A DNA stretch of 64,000 nt from Anthracocystis setariae (GCA_928724745.1 CAKMXJ010000032.1:930001-994000); one strand, 5' to 3'; positions 10,565 to 19,845 are shown, counted from the stretch's first letter. Translations and numbers: made by a program. Notes: generated by a model from the letters alone, not told the origin.

Positions 10565-11503
10565 CTAGGACGGCTGAACGGACGATCTTGTGGATTCCGC
10601 TCTCCACGGCGTTGCACCACCTTTAGGCTTACCCTTGCCCTTTGAGCCGCCCTTGCTGCCCTTTCCTTTCCCTTTCTTGCTCGTCTTTCCTTCCTCTTCA
10701 TCGTCGTCTAAGTCGTCCAACTCGGTGCCCTGCGAGGGACCGTCCGCATTCGACGTAGACGGAGGTAGGTTGTCAGTTTGCAGCGCGCCGGCACGCTCGG
10801 CTGCTTCTTCGACACCACCAACACGTCTGGCTTCCGTGACGACCTTGTCTGCATATAGAAGTTGCTCCATACGCCCGAGTTTCTTTGCCTCGACATCTTT
10901 GCGAAGGGCGTGTCGGAAGTCTTCGAGCTTGACACGGAGACGGTGTGGTGCCCTAGGTGGCAGCGTCTGGGCTACGGGAGCACCATTTGCAGCGACAGTC
11001 GAGTCTTCGAGTGTAGCTCCAAAAGCACTCGAGCTATTGGAGATTGAACTCGTGCCCAATCCAAGCGAGTAGAGGCTGGGTCGTGCACGGCAGCACAGAT
11101 CGGTGATAAAGTCCACCGTCATCTCTTCCATGAGCATGACTGAATCTGGATCTGGGTTGGGCGAGTCTCCGTACGCATACATGAGGTTGCGCAGATCGCG
11201 TGCGAACAGATTGCGATGGTTGAAGGGACGTCGACCACGAACTTGAGCTGCGGTTGCGGGAGGCAAGCCTGAAGCAGTTGAGGTGGATAGGACGCCGGAA
11301 GACAGCGCCAATGCTGGATGAACAAATGGCACGGCAGCTGCGTCGTTAGCATGTGCACTTCTGCCTCCTCCTTTGGTGGGTAGCGCGGAGGTTTGGCCAG
11401 ACGCTGCAGCTACAGTTGCGGCTGGCCAGGTTGGATGAAGGGACGAGCCTTGCCTCTGGCGAGCGGCCCCGCGCTGAACTGTACGCGTCGGCGTCGCAGG
11501 CAT
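10565..11503 (-). CDS. TAF13: TFIID subunit TAF13 (histone-fold protein)
   Basis: Histone-fold TBP-associated factor that pairs with TAF11 in TFIID. The 312-residue product has an Ala/Ser-rich N-terminus. The histone fold starts at about residue 97 (NLFARDLRNLMYAYGD, then DPDSVMLMEEMTVDFITDLC). The second half lies at about 183-225 (HRLRVKLEDFRHALRKD, then KLGRMEQLLYADK). Between the two parts, at about 143-182, sits a Ser/Ala-rich insertion of some 40 residues that typical TAF13 proteins (about 120-170 residues) lack. The C-terminus is acidic and then strongly Lys/Gly-rich (about 265-305). The start at 11503 is the first ATG in frame. Confidence 0.88.
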   Translation of the reverse strand: MPATPTRTVQRGAARQRQGSSLHPTWPAATVAAASGQTSALPTKGGGRSAHANDAAAVPFVHPALALSSGVLSTSTASGLPPATAAQVRGRRPFNHRNLFARDLRNLMYAYGDSPNPDPDSVMLMEEMTVDFITDLCCRARPSLYSLGLGTSSISNSSSAFGATLEDSTVAANGAPVAQTLPPRAPHRLRVKLEDFRHALRKDVEAKKLGRMEQLLYADKVVTEARRVGGVEEAAERAGALQTDNLPPSTSNADGPSQGTELDDLDDDEEEGKTSKKGKGKGSKGGSKGKGKPKGGATPWRAESTRSSVQPS

Positions 11504-12274
11504 GTCGACGGTGTGCGCAGCCGAAGCGGCTGAGATGACAATCCAAAGAGAAAGTGAAGTGTGGGATCAGCGACGGTCCATGCTGAAGCTGTCAGGATGA
11601 TGAGGGAGAGTGGAGTAGTTTGCATGCATGTCAAAGCACAGCAGCCAAGGTCGCCATCCATTGGAAAATCTCGGAACTCGGCCTGTGAAATTATTCGGAC
11701 GGAACAAAGTTCAAAGTACAGAGTAGCAGTAGTGTAGTGGATATGCGCGCCTCGCACGACGCTGCACTCAACGATTGTGCAGCCCATCCGCCGTTGAGCC
11801 CAATTTCCAAGCGCGCCTGCCACAATTTTCAAAAAAAAAACAAGAAAAAAAAAAAAAAAAAAAGTGCCACTTTCAGGGTCCACATGCGAGGCGCAAGATA
11901 ACGCAACCATCCTTGACCCTGCATGATCCAAGTGCTAGCTCGAAAAGTACACTGCTATCAATACATATACTGAGCCCTTGAGCCGCACCGACATGATCGG
12001 TATCTGCAGAAGCACAAGCACGAAAGCAAGCGCTGAAGCAGCATTCTATCTGACTCGAGCTGAGCTCAGCTTCAAGGTCGGTTAATGCGTCGATTTGTGA
12101 CGGTTCAAAAAGCGTCGGTCAGGAGGCGGTGGGCTTGCTGCGGAGAGTCACAGTTGGTCAAAGCGGTGATTAGCCAGATGACAGGTGTGTGCCGAGAATC
12201 GCTTACGCCTCAACTCTCCTGTCACGTCCTGTCCGCTCCGCTCCTATCCTGAGGCCATCTGCATGCATCAGATT

Positions 12275-12303
12275 AGCGAGCGAGCGAGCGAGCGAGCGAG
12301 CGC
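12275..12303. repeat. (AGCG)n microsatellite
   Basis: About seven tandem copies of the 4-base unit, 50 bp upstream of the TATA box of the FHA gene. Confidence 0.9.
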
Positions 12304-12354
12304 TATTTGTTGAAAGTGCTGAGTCGCTGGTCCAAGCTCCCGATTTGCTCCTCC

Positions 12355-12361
12355 TATAAAA
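12355..12361 (+). promoter_or_regulatory. TATA box of the FHA-domain gene
   Basis: TATAAAA lies 79 bp upstream of the ATG at 12440, with a pyrimidine-rich leader between them. Position and sequence fit a canonical Pol II TATA element. No other gene in the window has one this clear. Confidence 0.6.
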
Positions 12362-12439
12362 ACAACTCGTAGCTGCCATACCGACTCCTGCTCTCCACTC
12401 TGTACACCATTTTCCCTTCGATACCAACCTGTTCCAAAC

Positions 12440-13849
12440 ATGAAGCCGATCTCTGCCGACCGCGCCCGGTGCGGCCTTGAGCTCTACTGGGTCAATGCCT
12501 CGGACAAAGGACCCGTCCCAACCACCAACACCAACCCCATCGACCATCAAATCTTTCGAATCCCAGCAGGTGAAAACAGATACATCTCTCGCTCTAGCTC
12601 GGCAGACCAAAATTCGATTGTCAACGACCTTTCTCGTTACATCTACTTTCCATGCGCCAAGGTAGTGTCACGCGAACACGCCGTGATTGAATGGTTGGGC
12701 GGCGATCCTTACATTCAAGAACTGGGTTCCACCCATGGCACATTTGTCAGCCACAGTGCCGCAGAGGTCCTGCCTTCGGGCAAGCTCGCCATCAACAGGC
12801 CTTTCGCCCCGATCGAGACCGTCGTCGGCCATATAGCTCTCGAGGATGGTGACATGATTCAATTCGGCAAGAACTGTGGCCGTAATGGCGTGAGACATGA
12901 GCCCGTGCGTTGCTATGTCCGCTTTGTCCAGAGCCCGCCATGTCAATCACCAAAATCCAGCGTGCCTAATCCGCACACTTTTGCCATTGATGACGATATC
13001 ATTGACGCCGAGTCCGACATCATCAGCATTGACGCTGACACGTTCCACCGAAGTCCCCGCCCCGAGGGCAGCCCTGATCCTTATTCGATCTTCTCTTCGA
13101 CACCATCAACGATGTTCGATTCCTCAGGCAACGATGCCAACACACACGTGGATGCACCTCCCACACCCCCTTCCGAAAAGAATCAGAGTGCCGAGATTCC
13201 TCATTTGACTCAAGCTTCATCCTTCTCATGCTCTGACCCAGAGCAAGAGTCGGACGAGTCAGGATCAGTGATCACTAGCGATGAATCACAAGGCAACATT
13301 TCGTTGTTCGCGCCCATTGAAGCGCACCATGACCTCGTGAAAATAGCCCGGCGCGAGCAAGACTTTCATGACGACGCCAAGGAGCATGACCCAAACCCTT
13401 CGTCTCAAAATCCGGGTATACTCGCATCGCAACCCGATAGCGTGCATCAGAAGCGTAAATTGGAACAGACCGGCGTCGATGGACCCGACACCGCTAAAGA
13501 GAGCGCCTCTTTTCCGACTCTCGAGGCCGCCTCGAGCTCCGACAGCGGATCGAGTTGCGAAGACTCCTCTCCCGTCTCGGACGCTTCGAGCTCTTGCACT
13601 TCCTCGTCGGATTCGCCCTCAGCCAGCAAGAGAAGGCGGATTATGATGTTGGAAGAACGTATCCAGCATGAGGTGGCTCCTCGGCGTCCAACGTGGCCTC
13701 GCAGAAAAACCGTTCGGGCACTTATGGGAAAGGCACTCTACACTACAGGCGTTCTTACGGTTGGCTTCTTCACTGGTTCTCTCTTTACCTTCAAGAGCAT
13801 GATGAATGCCGCCGCTGCTGCAAACGCCTCTGGCCCTGGGCCACAGTAA
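12440..13849 (+). CDS. FHA-domain protein with C-terminal membrane anchor
   Basis: 469 residues. An N-terminal FHA (phosphothreonine-binding) domain spans about residues 36-158. It is recognised by the conserved VVSREHAVIEW (about 75-85), LGSTHGTF (about 95-102) and LEDGDMIQFGKN segments; the Ser-Arg and Gly-Ser-Thr-His-Gly residues that contact phosphothreonine are present. Residues 160-410 are low complexity, Ser/Asp/Pro-rich. A hydrophobic segment at about 432-450 (LYTTGVLTVGFFTGSLF) follows a basic patch and is trailed by only about 19 residues, the layout of a tail-anchored protein. FHA proteins anchored this way act as phospho-dependent scaffolds on ER or mitochondrial membranes; that role is inferred here. 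No closer family assignment was possible. Confidence 0.85.
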   Translation: MKPISADRARCGLELYWVNASDKGPVPTTNTNPIDHQIFRIPAGENRYISRSSSADQNSIVNDLSRYIYFPCAKVVSREHAVIEWLGGDPYIQELGSTHGTFVSHSAAEVLPSGKLAINRPFAPIETVVGHIALEDGDMIQFGKNCGRNGVRHEPVRCYVRFVQSPPCQSPKSSVPNPHTFAIDDDIIDAESDIISIDADTFHRSPRPEGSPDPYSIFSSTPSTMFDSSGNDANTHVDAPPTPPSEKNQSAEIPHLTQASSFSCSDPEQESDESGSVITSDESQGNISLFAPIEAHHDLVKIARREQDFHDDAKEHDPNPSSQNPGILASQPDSVHQKRKLEQTGVDGPDTAKESASFPTLEAASSSDSGSSCEDSSPVSDASSSCTSSSDSPSASKRRRIMMLEERIQHEVAPRRPTWPRRKTVRALMGKALYTTGVLTVGFFTGSLFTFKSMMNAAAAANASGPGPQ

Positions 13850-14452
13850 AGCCTCGCATATCCGTTTGAGAAAGACCTTCGTCCATTGACTCAAACATAT
13901 GGCACATCCTCTTTGTTTTTCTTCCTCCTTTGGGAGATAACGCTCCATTTGGTCCATGTGTCAGACTCATGATCAAAGTAGCGCATCTGTTGTACGAGCC
14001 TCACAATTCCAATCAAACTTTTTTCTTACACTCGGAATGGACCATTGAACCCTCACTGAGTGATTGTGAAGGAAGATCATTGCAAATTTTGAAGGTCGAG
14101 AAGATGAGTTGGCATTATCGCATCGATATCGTTGTCAAATCCTGTAGGTTTGCGAACACCGCTCACTGCTATCGTCGGTAGTCTTTTGCTCCTCTATTTG
14201 AACGAGATTCAAGCACTCTGCTTGCATCGGCTTGGACATATGTGGCTAACTTTCGAAGCAACGCACAAGCTGTCAAGCTCCGAGTGCTTGCGTTATGGAG
14301 CCGTTTTCGAATGTCCATACTGGCCGAGGCTTCTCAACCGGAATCACGACGACAACGGGTCTATAGCTAATCAGTATGCAGTATGATGTTCTCCTTATCC
14401 TTTGCATCTCTTGTTCTTGTTTCGCAAGTTTGACCTTGCTTTTCTGGACGAA
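13850..14452. other. Intergenic: FHA gene 3' flank up to the repeat locus
   Basis: About 600 bp of unique-looking sequence. Short ORFs have no recognisable domain. It ends where the left direct repeat of the retroelement locus starts. Confidence 0.4.
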
Positions 14453-14568
14453 AGGGTGTCGAAGAGTGCCTCTGCAGGTCGGGATGTTAGCGCAAATTTG
14501 TGGTTAAGTAAATTGAGTCATATTGCAAACTCCCTCTTTCCATTACAAGAAGAAGCAATTCGCCGGGG
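14453..14568 (+). repeat. Left 116-bp direct repeat bracketing the retroelement
   Basis: Aligns without gaps to 19643-19758, with 7 mismatches in 116 bp (94%). The right copy is the natural upstream flank of the tRNA-Ala gene plus its first four G residues; the left copy stops exactly there and lacks the rest of the tRNA. It could be a very long target-site duplication or a terminal part of the element. Confidence 0.93.
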
Positions 14569-14622
14569 TTGATTGATTCATATTAAGCGTCAAGCTGAAA
14601 GAACCTAATACATGAGTGTCGA

Positions 14623-14695
14623 GGCTAGTGTACGCTCTGCATAGCTATAGACTGCCTGTTCGTAGATGCCAAGTGCGTGAAGAATGAACAGCATC
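14623..14695 (+). repeat. Left terminal inverted repeat (73 bp)
   Basis: Reverse complement of 19570-19642 with one mismatch (72/73). It contains the ORF1 start codon (14684) and its first four codons. Confidence 0.95.
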
Positions 14696-15220
14696 ATCGA
14701 CTTCTTCAAGCCGCACCAGATCATCGATTTCTGGTTCACTACGTATTACGCCCTAAAAGATCCCAAGAAACACACCATGTTCAACGGCGAAATTTTCATT
14801 CTTCTTGACATCGACATGACAGCAGGGAAATCCTCCCAACTCCACCACCCTACTCAAATAGCGGAACGATTCCCGGGTTTCTTCAGCTTTGGAAAGACGA
14901 CGCACAAGCTCGAGTATGAAGCCCGTTTTGATCACTGCACCTACTGCCTGCAGGCCACTTACGATGCTGAGTATCACACTTACGACCAGTGCTACTCTCG
15001 TCTCTGCGGCATCTGTCAAGAACCGGGCCACACCAAAAAGTTCTGCCCGATGAAGAAAAGCCTCACTGACGAGGAGATCAAACAACGCGAGAGGGCAGCT
15101 TTGGCAGAGTTCGAGTCGATGCGACCTCTTGCCAGCCTGGCACGATACCGCTCCGCTTTCGAAATGGATGAAGACAATCTTAACTATGGCGAGCCTGACG
15201 CCGCCTCGACCGGCCAGTAA
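14684..15220 (+). CDS. Retroelement ORF1, zinc-knuckle (Gag-like) protein
   Basis: 178 residues. A Cys/His-rich segment at about residues 84-125 includes CTYC, further Cys and His residues, and a CCHC zinc knuckle CGICQEPGHTKKFC (nucleotides 15005-15046), the nucleic-acid-binding motif of retroelement ORF1/Gag proteins. It is followed by a charged helix (LTDEEIKQRERAALAEFE). The N-terminus is hydrophobic and has no clear family. In LINEs this product binds element RNA and accompanies it to the target. It is short compared with many ORF1 proteins, so this copy may be reduced. The start codon lies inside the left inverted repeat. Confidence 0.78.
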   Translation: MNSIIDFFKPHQIIDFWFTTYYALKDPKKHTMFNGEIFILLDIDMTAGKSSQLHHPTQIAERFPGFFSFGKTTHKLEYEARFDHCTYCLQATYDAEYHTYDQCYSRLCGICQEPGHTKKFCPMKKSLTDEEIKQRERAALAEFESMRPLASLARYRSAFEMDEDNLNYGEPDAASTGQ

Positions 15221-15369
15221 CCCTGTTCAACGAGATCCTTTTTGCGCTCACGCCTCTGACTATTCTGCTACACCAACGAAACTCGTCCAAACATCAAAAA
15301 AAGAAGGGGTGAAAGATAACAGTACCTGCCTCAGCTCAAGATCCCGACCGCTCTGCCTCTCAACAACGT

Positions 15370-15370
15370 C

Positions 15371-15433
<63 letters not shown>
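15370..15433 (+). repeat. (CAA)n followed by A28 tract between ORF1 and ORF2
   Basis: About eleven CAA triplets run into an uninterrupted A tract, starting 150 bp after the ORF1 stop and ending 70 bp before the ORF2 ATG. It also keeps the ORF2 frame open as an Asn-run followed by a Lys-run. Confidence 0.92.
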
Positions 15434-15439
<6 letters not shown>

Positions 15440-15503
15440 GTTCCAAATACAATCACCTCTGTCGACACATTTACGCAACCCTTCCATATCACTATTTGCC
15501 ATC

Positions 15504-18500
15504 ATGCCTCACCTCCGCATTGCCACATGGAACTGCAATGGTATCAACACCCACCCAATCACCAAGGTTCGCGACTGGGAAGCTATCACACAAGACGTCG
15601 ATGTCATTCTCTTACAAGAGACATCTTTCAGCTCCTCTCGCTCCTCTCATACCCAGATGGATCCTTCGACACTCCTCTGTTCAATCGCTCCACCCAACCT
15701 TTCCGCCCTCATCCACTCATCCTACACCACACCGTTTTGTGGCATCGCAGTTCTCAACTCACAGATTGTGTTGTCCAACACCTGGCACACAACCTCACAA
15801 CGCATCGTTGTTGGCCAAATTCAAATTCACAATCACTGCTTCACGGTGGTTTCAGTCTATGCGCCGGCAAATCACAGCGAACGACAGTTTTTCTTCGAGT
15901 CGTTTCCATTACGCCGGATCAGCGGTGACCATCCTCTGATTATGGCTGGCGACTGGAATGATGCACCTTCGCCGATCGACTTCCTCACTGAACGAGATGA
16001 TCGCTCTCATCTCTGGCACGTCCTGGAACCAAAGATCATTGAACATCACCTACTTGACCCTCTCAGGGTTCTCCGAGCACATGATCGCCTTTACACAAGA
16101 ATTGCAATAGCAAGTGACGGGACCATCCGGTCTGCATCGAGAATTGACTTCTTTCTCGTCAGCAGCTCTATTATTGGACTCTGCCACTCATCAGAGATAT
16201 TCCAGAGCATAACTTCCGATCATTCTTCAGTTCTCCTTTCCGTACAAATTGGTTATGGCAACAACGAAGAAGATGAAGGAGGCTTCTCCAGATGGAAACT
16301 TCCTCAGCCCATCGCTCGCTATATCCCCTTTGCTGATCAAGCACAGCGATTCCTCGAAAGTTCCAGCCGTCAAGTCTCATCCCCTGATAGAGGCATGCGT
16401 ATCAGCGTTGCATATTTTCAATGGATCGAACGCTGCAAAGCGTTTGCAAAGCTGACAGGCTACAAACTTCGACTCACCTTCCTTCAATCTCATCAAGCTC
16501 TCCGATTGCTCAAGACCACCATCGGCTCATGGGATTTGAGCGACGCCGCATCTATACCTCAATACCTCCAGCTTCGACAGGAAGCCCGTGAGCTTGCTGC
16601 AACCTTACAGCTGACCGGTCAACACATCGTCACCATTCGCCTTCATCCTCGTGCTCATCATCCCAGACAGGGTCTTTCGGTCGAGGATGCTCTAGCCTTC
16701 TTTGCTACTTTGTTCCGCGCTCGCCCCATCACCTCTGATGTAGATCAGCATCGCAATGCACTCCTCGCCGTCTCGCCAACAGTCTTATCGCCGGACACTC
16801 AATCGATGCTCGCACAACCTTTCACCGACACAGAATTCGAGGATGTTCTGGCCAAATCTAGAGCTAACCGTTCAGCGACCGGCGTTAATGGTTTACCGCA
16901 CGTCTTCTGGACACACAACATCACAGCGTCAGCCAAGGTCCTTAGTCGCCTTGCTAATGTCATTCGATCTGGCCGATCGTTGCTTCCAGGACAACCTCTA
17001 GCGGAGGGGACACTTCTCTTCAAAAACAAGGGATCACCTTCTTCACCAGCAAACTACCGTCCTTTGTCCGTCATCGACTCCGACTTTCGCATTATTGATA
17101 CCGTTCTTCAGCGTCGCCTCATCTCGGCGGTGGATGAGCTCACACCTGCGTCCCAGACCGGGTTTGTCGCCAATCGCTCGATATTCCACTCCGCTCTCAC
17201 CGTGCAGCTTGCGATATCCCTCAGCATTCTCTCTCTCCTTTCGCAACCGTCACTGCTGATTGTGGATCAGGACCAGCAGAAAGCCTTTGATCAAGTCGAC
17301 CGCGCATGGATGTGGAAAGTTCTAAAAGCCAAAGGCTTTCCCTTATCTATCATCCGATACATCCAGGGCTTCTACTCAAGTCCTCATGTGACATACAAGC
17401 TTGGATCGACTTATACCCCACCCATCCCCATCGAGCGAGGGGTTTTACAAGGCTTGCCATCTTCCCCACTTCTCTACCTACTTGCATATCAACCTTTTCT
17501 TGACTCCGTATCACACGACAACGTTGGGTATGATGTTGGAGACCCTCTCTTTCGCATCTCTTCGACTTCGTACGCCGACAACAGCGTCATATTTTTATCG
17601 ACTCCTCAACAGCTGCAAGCCTATTCTGCTCGGCGAGAACAGTTTGATCAAGCTTCCGGCGCTAGCCTCAATCCCTCCACCACATACCGCCTTCTTCGAG
17701 CTCCTGATCAGCCCGACGCTACTTCCATATGGGCGGCATCTCTCGAACAACATCATATTCAGTTGACGGCTGAGCTGGAATGGAAATTTCTTGGCGTTTA
17801 CTTTCATCGTCTTGACCACTTTCCAGCTGCGGAATTTGACAAACTTCTAGACGCTGTTCGCTCCCGCCTTCGCACCACATTTCGCGGTAAGGTTGATCTT
17901 ATCACACGATGCAAACGCCTCAAATCACAGGTCCTTTCCATCCTTTATCACCACCTCAATATTGGCATTCCCCCGAAGACCTATTTCAACAAGGTTCGTC
18001 ATCTTGTCTCCGCATGGATCTTTAGCGACCGCCGACCATTCATTCCTTGGGACCTTCTCACGCTACCCACTTCCGAAGGGGGCTTTGGACTCGGGGATCC
18101 CCGAACACTTTGCATCGCCTACAATGCCAAACTCATCACCTCAATCCTCTGCACCACACCAGGCACAGATCTCAGTACGATGATGGAAGCTTTGATCCGG
18201 GGTTATGTACTATCAAAGTGCAACGATCCCATCACCACTATTCTCACCCGCCATTCCATGCCATGGGCTTCAGCTTGCCTCGACCCTTGTCACCATTATC
18301 CAGCCTCAATCTTGCAGATCTTTCATGAGTTGGATCTTACTATCGACGCAGAGACGGACTGGGCCAATCTGGATGATCGAGAACTTTTATCTCTACCCTG
18401 GTTTCATGACGCCTACAATATTGACTTTTCCGACAACAACAGATGGCATCGACATCAACAGCATATCCTCGGTCTTCGTCGCCAAGGATTCCTCGCCTTT

Positions 18501-19520
18501 GCCGACATTCTTTGGACTGACGGGCTGTCGCTCTTCATTCCTTCTTTTCACGACCTTGCCTCAGACAACACTCCTCAGTACATGCACATCCAATATCCAC
18601 GCGCTCTGGGGCAACAACTGTTTGGCCATCAACAGATTTCCGCCAATCGCACAACCATCTCTTGGCTCATCAAACGATGGAGTGATTACTTTGCGCTTCT
18701 GCCAGCAGCGCTACGCCAACGCCTGTCATTACTACCTCAAACCTCGCAGCGTCCCACCAACAGTCAACGGCGCCTTTGGCCAATTATTGAAGGCTCTATG
18801 CGATCGTCACTCTCTTTACCTTGACGTCATCTCCTCCTGGCAGGTCAACCCTTACCGCTGCTTACGTTGCAGAAAACCTACTCATGGGAACATCAGGAAC
18901 ATGTCCTCCAGACCAGACCGATGCTGTATGGAGAACATACTCGAATCAATGTCCAATGGTCCTGGTCTTGGTTGTGGAAGAGAGTCCATGCTATCGATTA
19001 CGAAACGGGATCATCGAGTTGGCTCCAAGTCATTTATGGTCGCAGTCTCGTGATTCGGAACGATGATATGCACATCCACACTTGCGACTGCGGGGAGGTC
19101 GACTCCACATCCCATGCGGTCTTCACTTGCCCCCACCTCGCTTCATTCTGGCAACATGTCTTTGATCTGATTTCAATATGGACAGCCAAACCATTTCATC
19201 CGGAACACTCTCTGATGGAGTACGTCCATGGTTGGCCAACCGAGTACATGGCAGCTAGCACCATCAACAAGTCCCGCATCCAGTTGGTGTATATGGCGAG
19301 CCTCACTTGTCTCAAAGAGACTCGTTATCGGATGCAGCTCAACTTTCACCCCTCGCAAGCCAAGATTCGGGTGGTCACGGAGATAATCAGTCTTCGAGAA
19401 TCCAGCATGTTGATAGCAAAGATCTTCGCCAATTCGGCATTTGCTTCCACTACGGTTGTTGATATCATGTCCTCTATACGTGATCTGGACCTTGCAAGAG
19501 ACGGTCGTCCTCCACCTTGA
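15504..19520 (+). pseudogene. Retroelement ORF2: AP endonuclease + reverse transcriptase, broken by one in-frame stop
   Basis: About 1,340 codons in one frame, interrupted by TGA at 18822-18824. The N-terminus is an exonuclease-endonuclease-phosphatase domain: RIATWNCNGIN, the catalytic Glu in LLQETS (about residue 39), GDWNDAPSP, and SDHSS at its end (about residue 230). The RT domain follows: KNKGSPSSPANYRPLS, motif A IVDQDQQKAFDQVD (about nucleotides 17258-17299), RGVLQGLPSSPLLY, and the active-site box YADN (17571-17582) in place of the usual YADD. After the stop the same frame continues to a CxC-x7-H-x4-C motif (19084-19131), the zinc finger found at the end of many LINE ORF2 proteins. 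The ATG at 15504 is chosen because the endonuclease fold starts there. One stop plus the Asp-to-Asn change suggest a recently dead copy. Confidence 0.88.
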
Positions 19521-19569
19521 TCCAAACTTTTAGTTTTGCACCGCGTTCGTACAAGACAACTTCCACTCA

Positions 19570-19642
19570 GATGCTGTTCATTCTTCACGCACTTGGCATC
19601 TACGAACAGGCAGTCTATAGCTACGCAGAGCGTACACTAGCC
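19570..19642 (-). repeat. Right terminal inverted repeat (73 bp)
   Basis: Mirror of 14623-14695 (72/73). It starts 49 bp after the ORF2 stop and ends exactly where the right direct repeat begins. Confidence 0.95.
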
Positions 19643-19758
19643 AGGGTGTTGAAGAGTGCCTGAGCAGGTCGGGATGTTAGCGCATATTTGTGGTTAAGTA
19701 AATTGATTCATATTGCAACCTCCCTCTTTCCTTTACAAGAAGAAGCAATTCGCCGGGG
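19643..19758 (+). repeat. Right 116-bp direct repeat = upstream flank of tRNA-Ala
   Basis: Partner of 14453-14568. It ends within the first four G residues of the tRNA gene and therefore includes the region where TFIIIB would sit for that gene. Confidence 0.93.
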
Positions 19759-19845
19759 GTGTAGCTCAGTGGCAGAGCGTCTCGTTTGCATTGCAATCTG
19801 ATCCAAATCTCGAGAAGGTCTGGGGTTCAATCCCCCACGTCTCCA
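19755..19845 (+). tRNA. tRNA-Ala (anticodon UGC) with 19-nt intron
   Basis: A full cloverleaf can be drawn. The acceptor GGGGGTG pairs with CGTCTCC, followed by discriminator A, and includes the G3:U70 wobble pair that identifies alanine tRNAs. The D stem is GCTC/GAGC, the anticodon stem TCTCG/CGAGA, and the T stem TGGGG/CCCCA with loop TTCAATC. The anticodon TGC is at 19787-19789. An intron at 19791-19809 sits at the canonical position after base 37. The A box (TAGCTCAGTGGC, from 19762) and B box (GGTTCAATCC) are intact, and a T9 Pol III terminator follows at 19846-19854. CCA is not encoded, as in eukaryotes. Splicing would need the SEN complex, whose SEN34 subunit is also encoded in this window. 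Confidence 0.95.

Larger units (their letters stand above)
11504..12439. promoter_or_regulatory. Divergent intergenic region TAF13 / FHA gene
   Basis: About 940 bp between two divergent genes. It contains an A-rich tract (11831-11863), an AGCG tetranucleotide repeat (12275-12303) and a good TATA sequence close to the FHA gene. No further gene was recognised. Confidence 0.45.
14569..19642 (+). mobile_element. LINE-like (non-LTR) retroelement with terminal inverted repeats, inserted at a tRNA-Ala gene
   Basis: A 5.07-kb unit on the plus strand. Its parts are a 54-bp leader, a 73-bp inverted repeat, a zinc-knuckle ORF1, a CAA/A-rich spacer, an endonuclease/reverse-transcriptase ORF2 with a C-terminal zinc motif, a 50-bp 3' stretch, and the matching inverted repeat flush with the right boundary. 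There is no poly(A) tail at the 3' end. AP-type endonuclease plus RT, with no protease, integrase or RNase H recognised, identifies a non-LTR element. The inverted repeats and the 116-bp flanking repeats are not usual for that class. This copy is probably inactive (in-frame stop; YADN in the RT active site). The host tRNA gene lies immediately downstream in the same orientation. Confidence 0.87.

Noticed and set aside
14623..19642. DNA transposon because of the terminal inverted repeats
   Set aside because: No transposase is present; both ORFs are retroelement proteins.
14453..19758. LTR retrotransposon
   Set aside because: The 116-bp direct repeats lack TG...CA ends and the coding part has an AP endonuclease and no integrase or protease.
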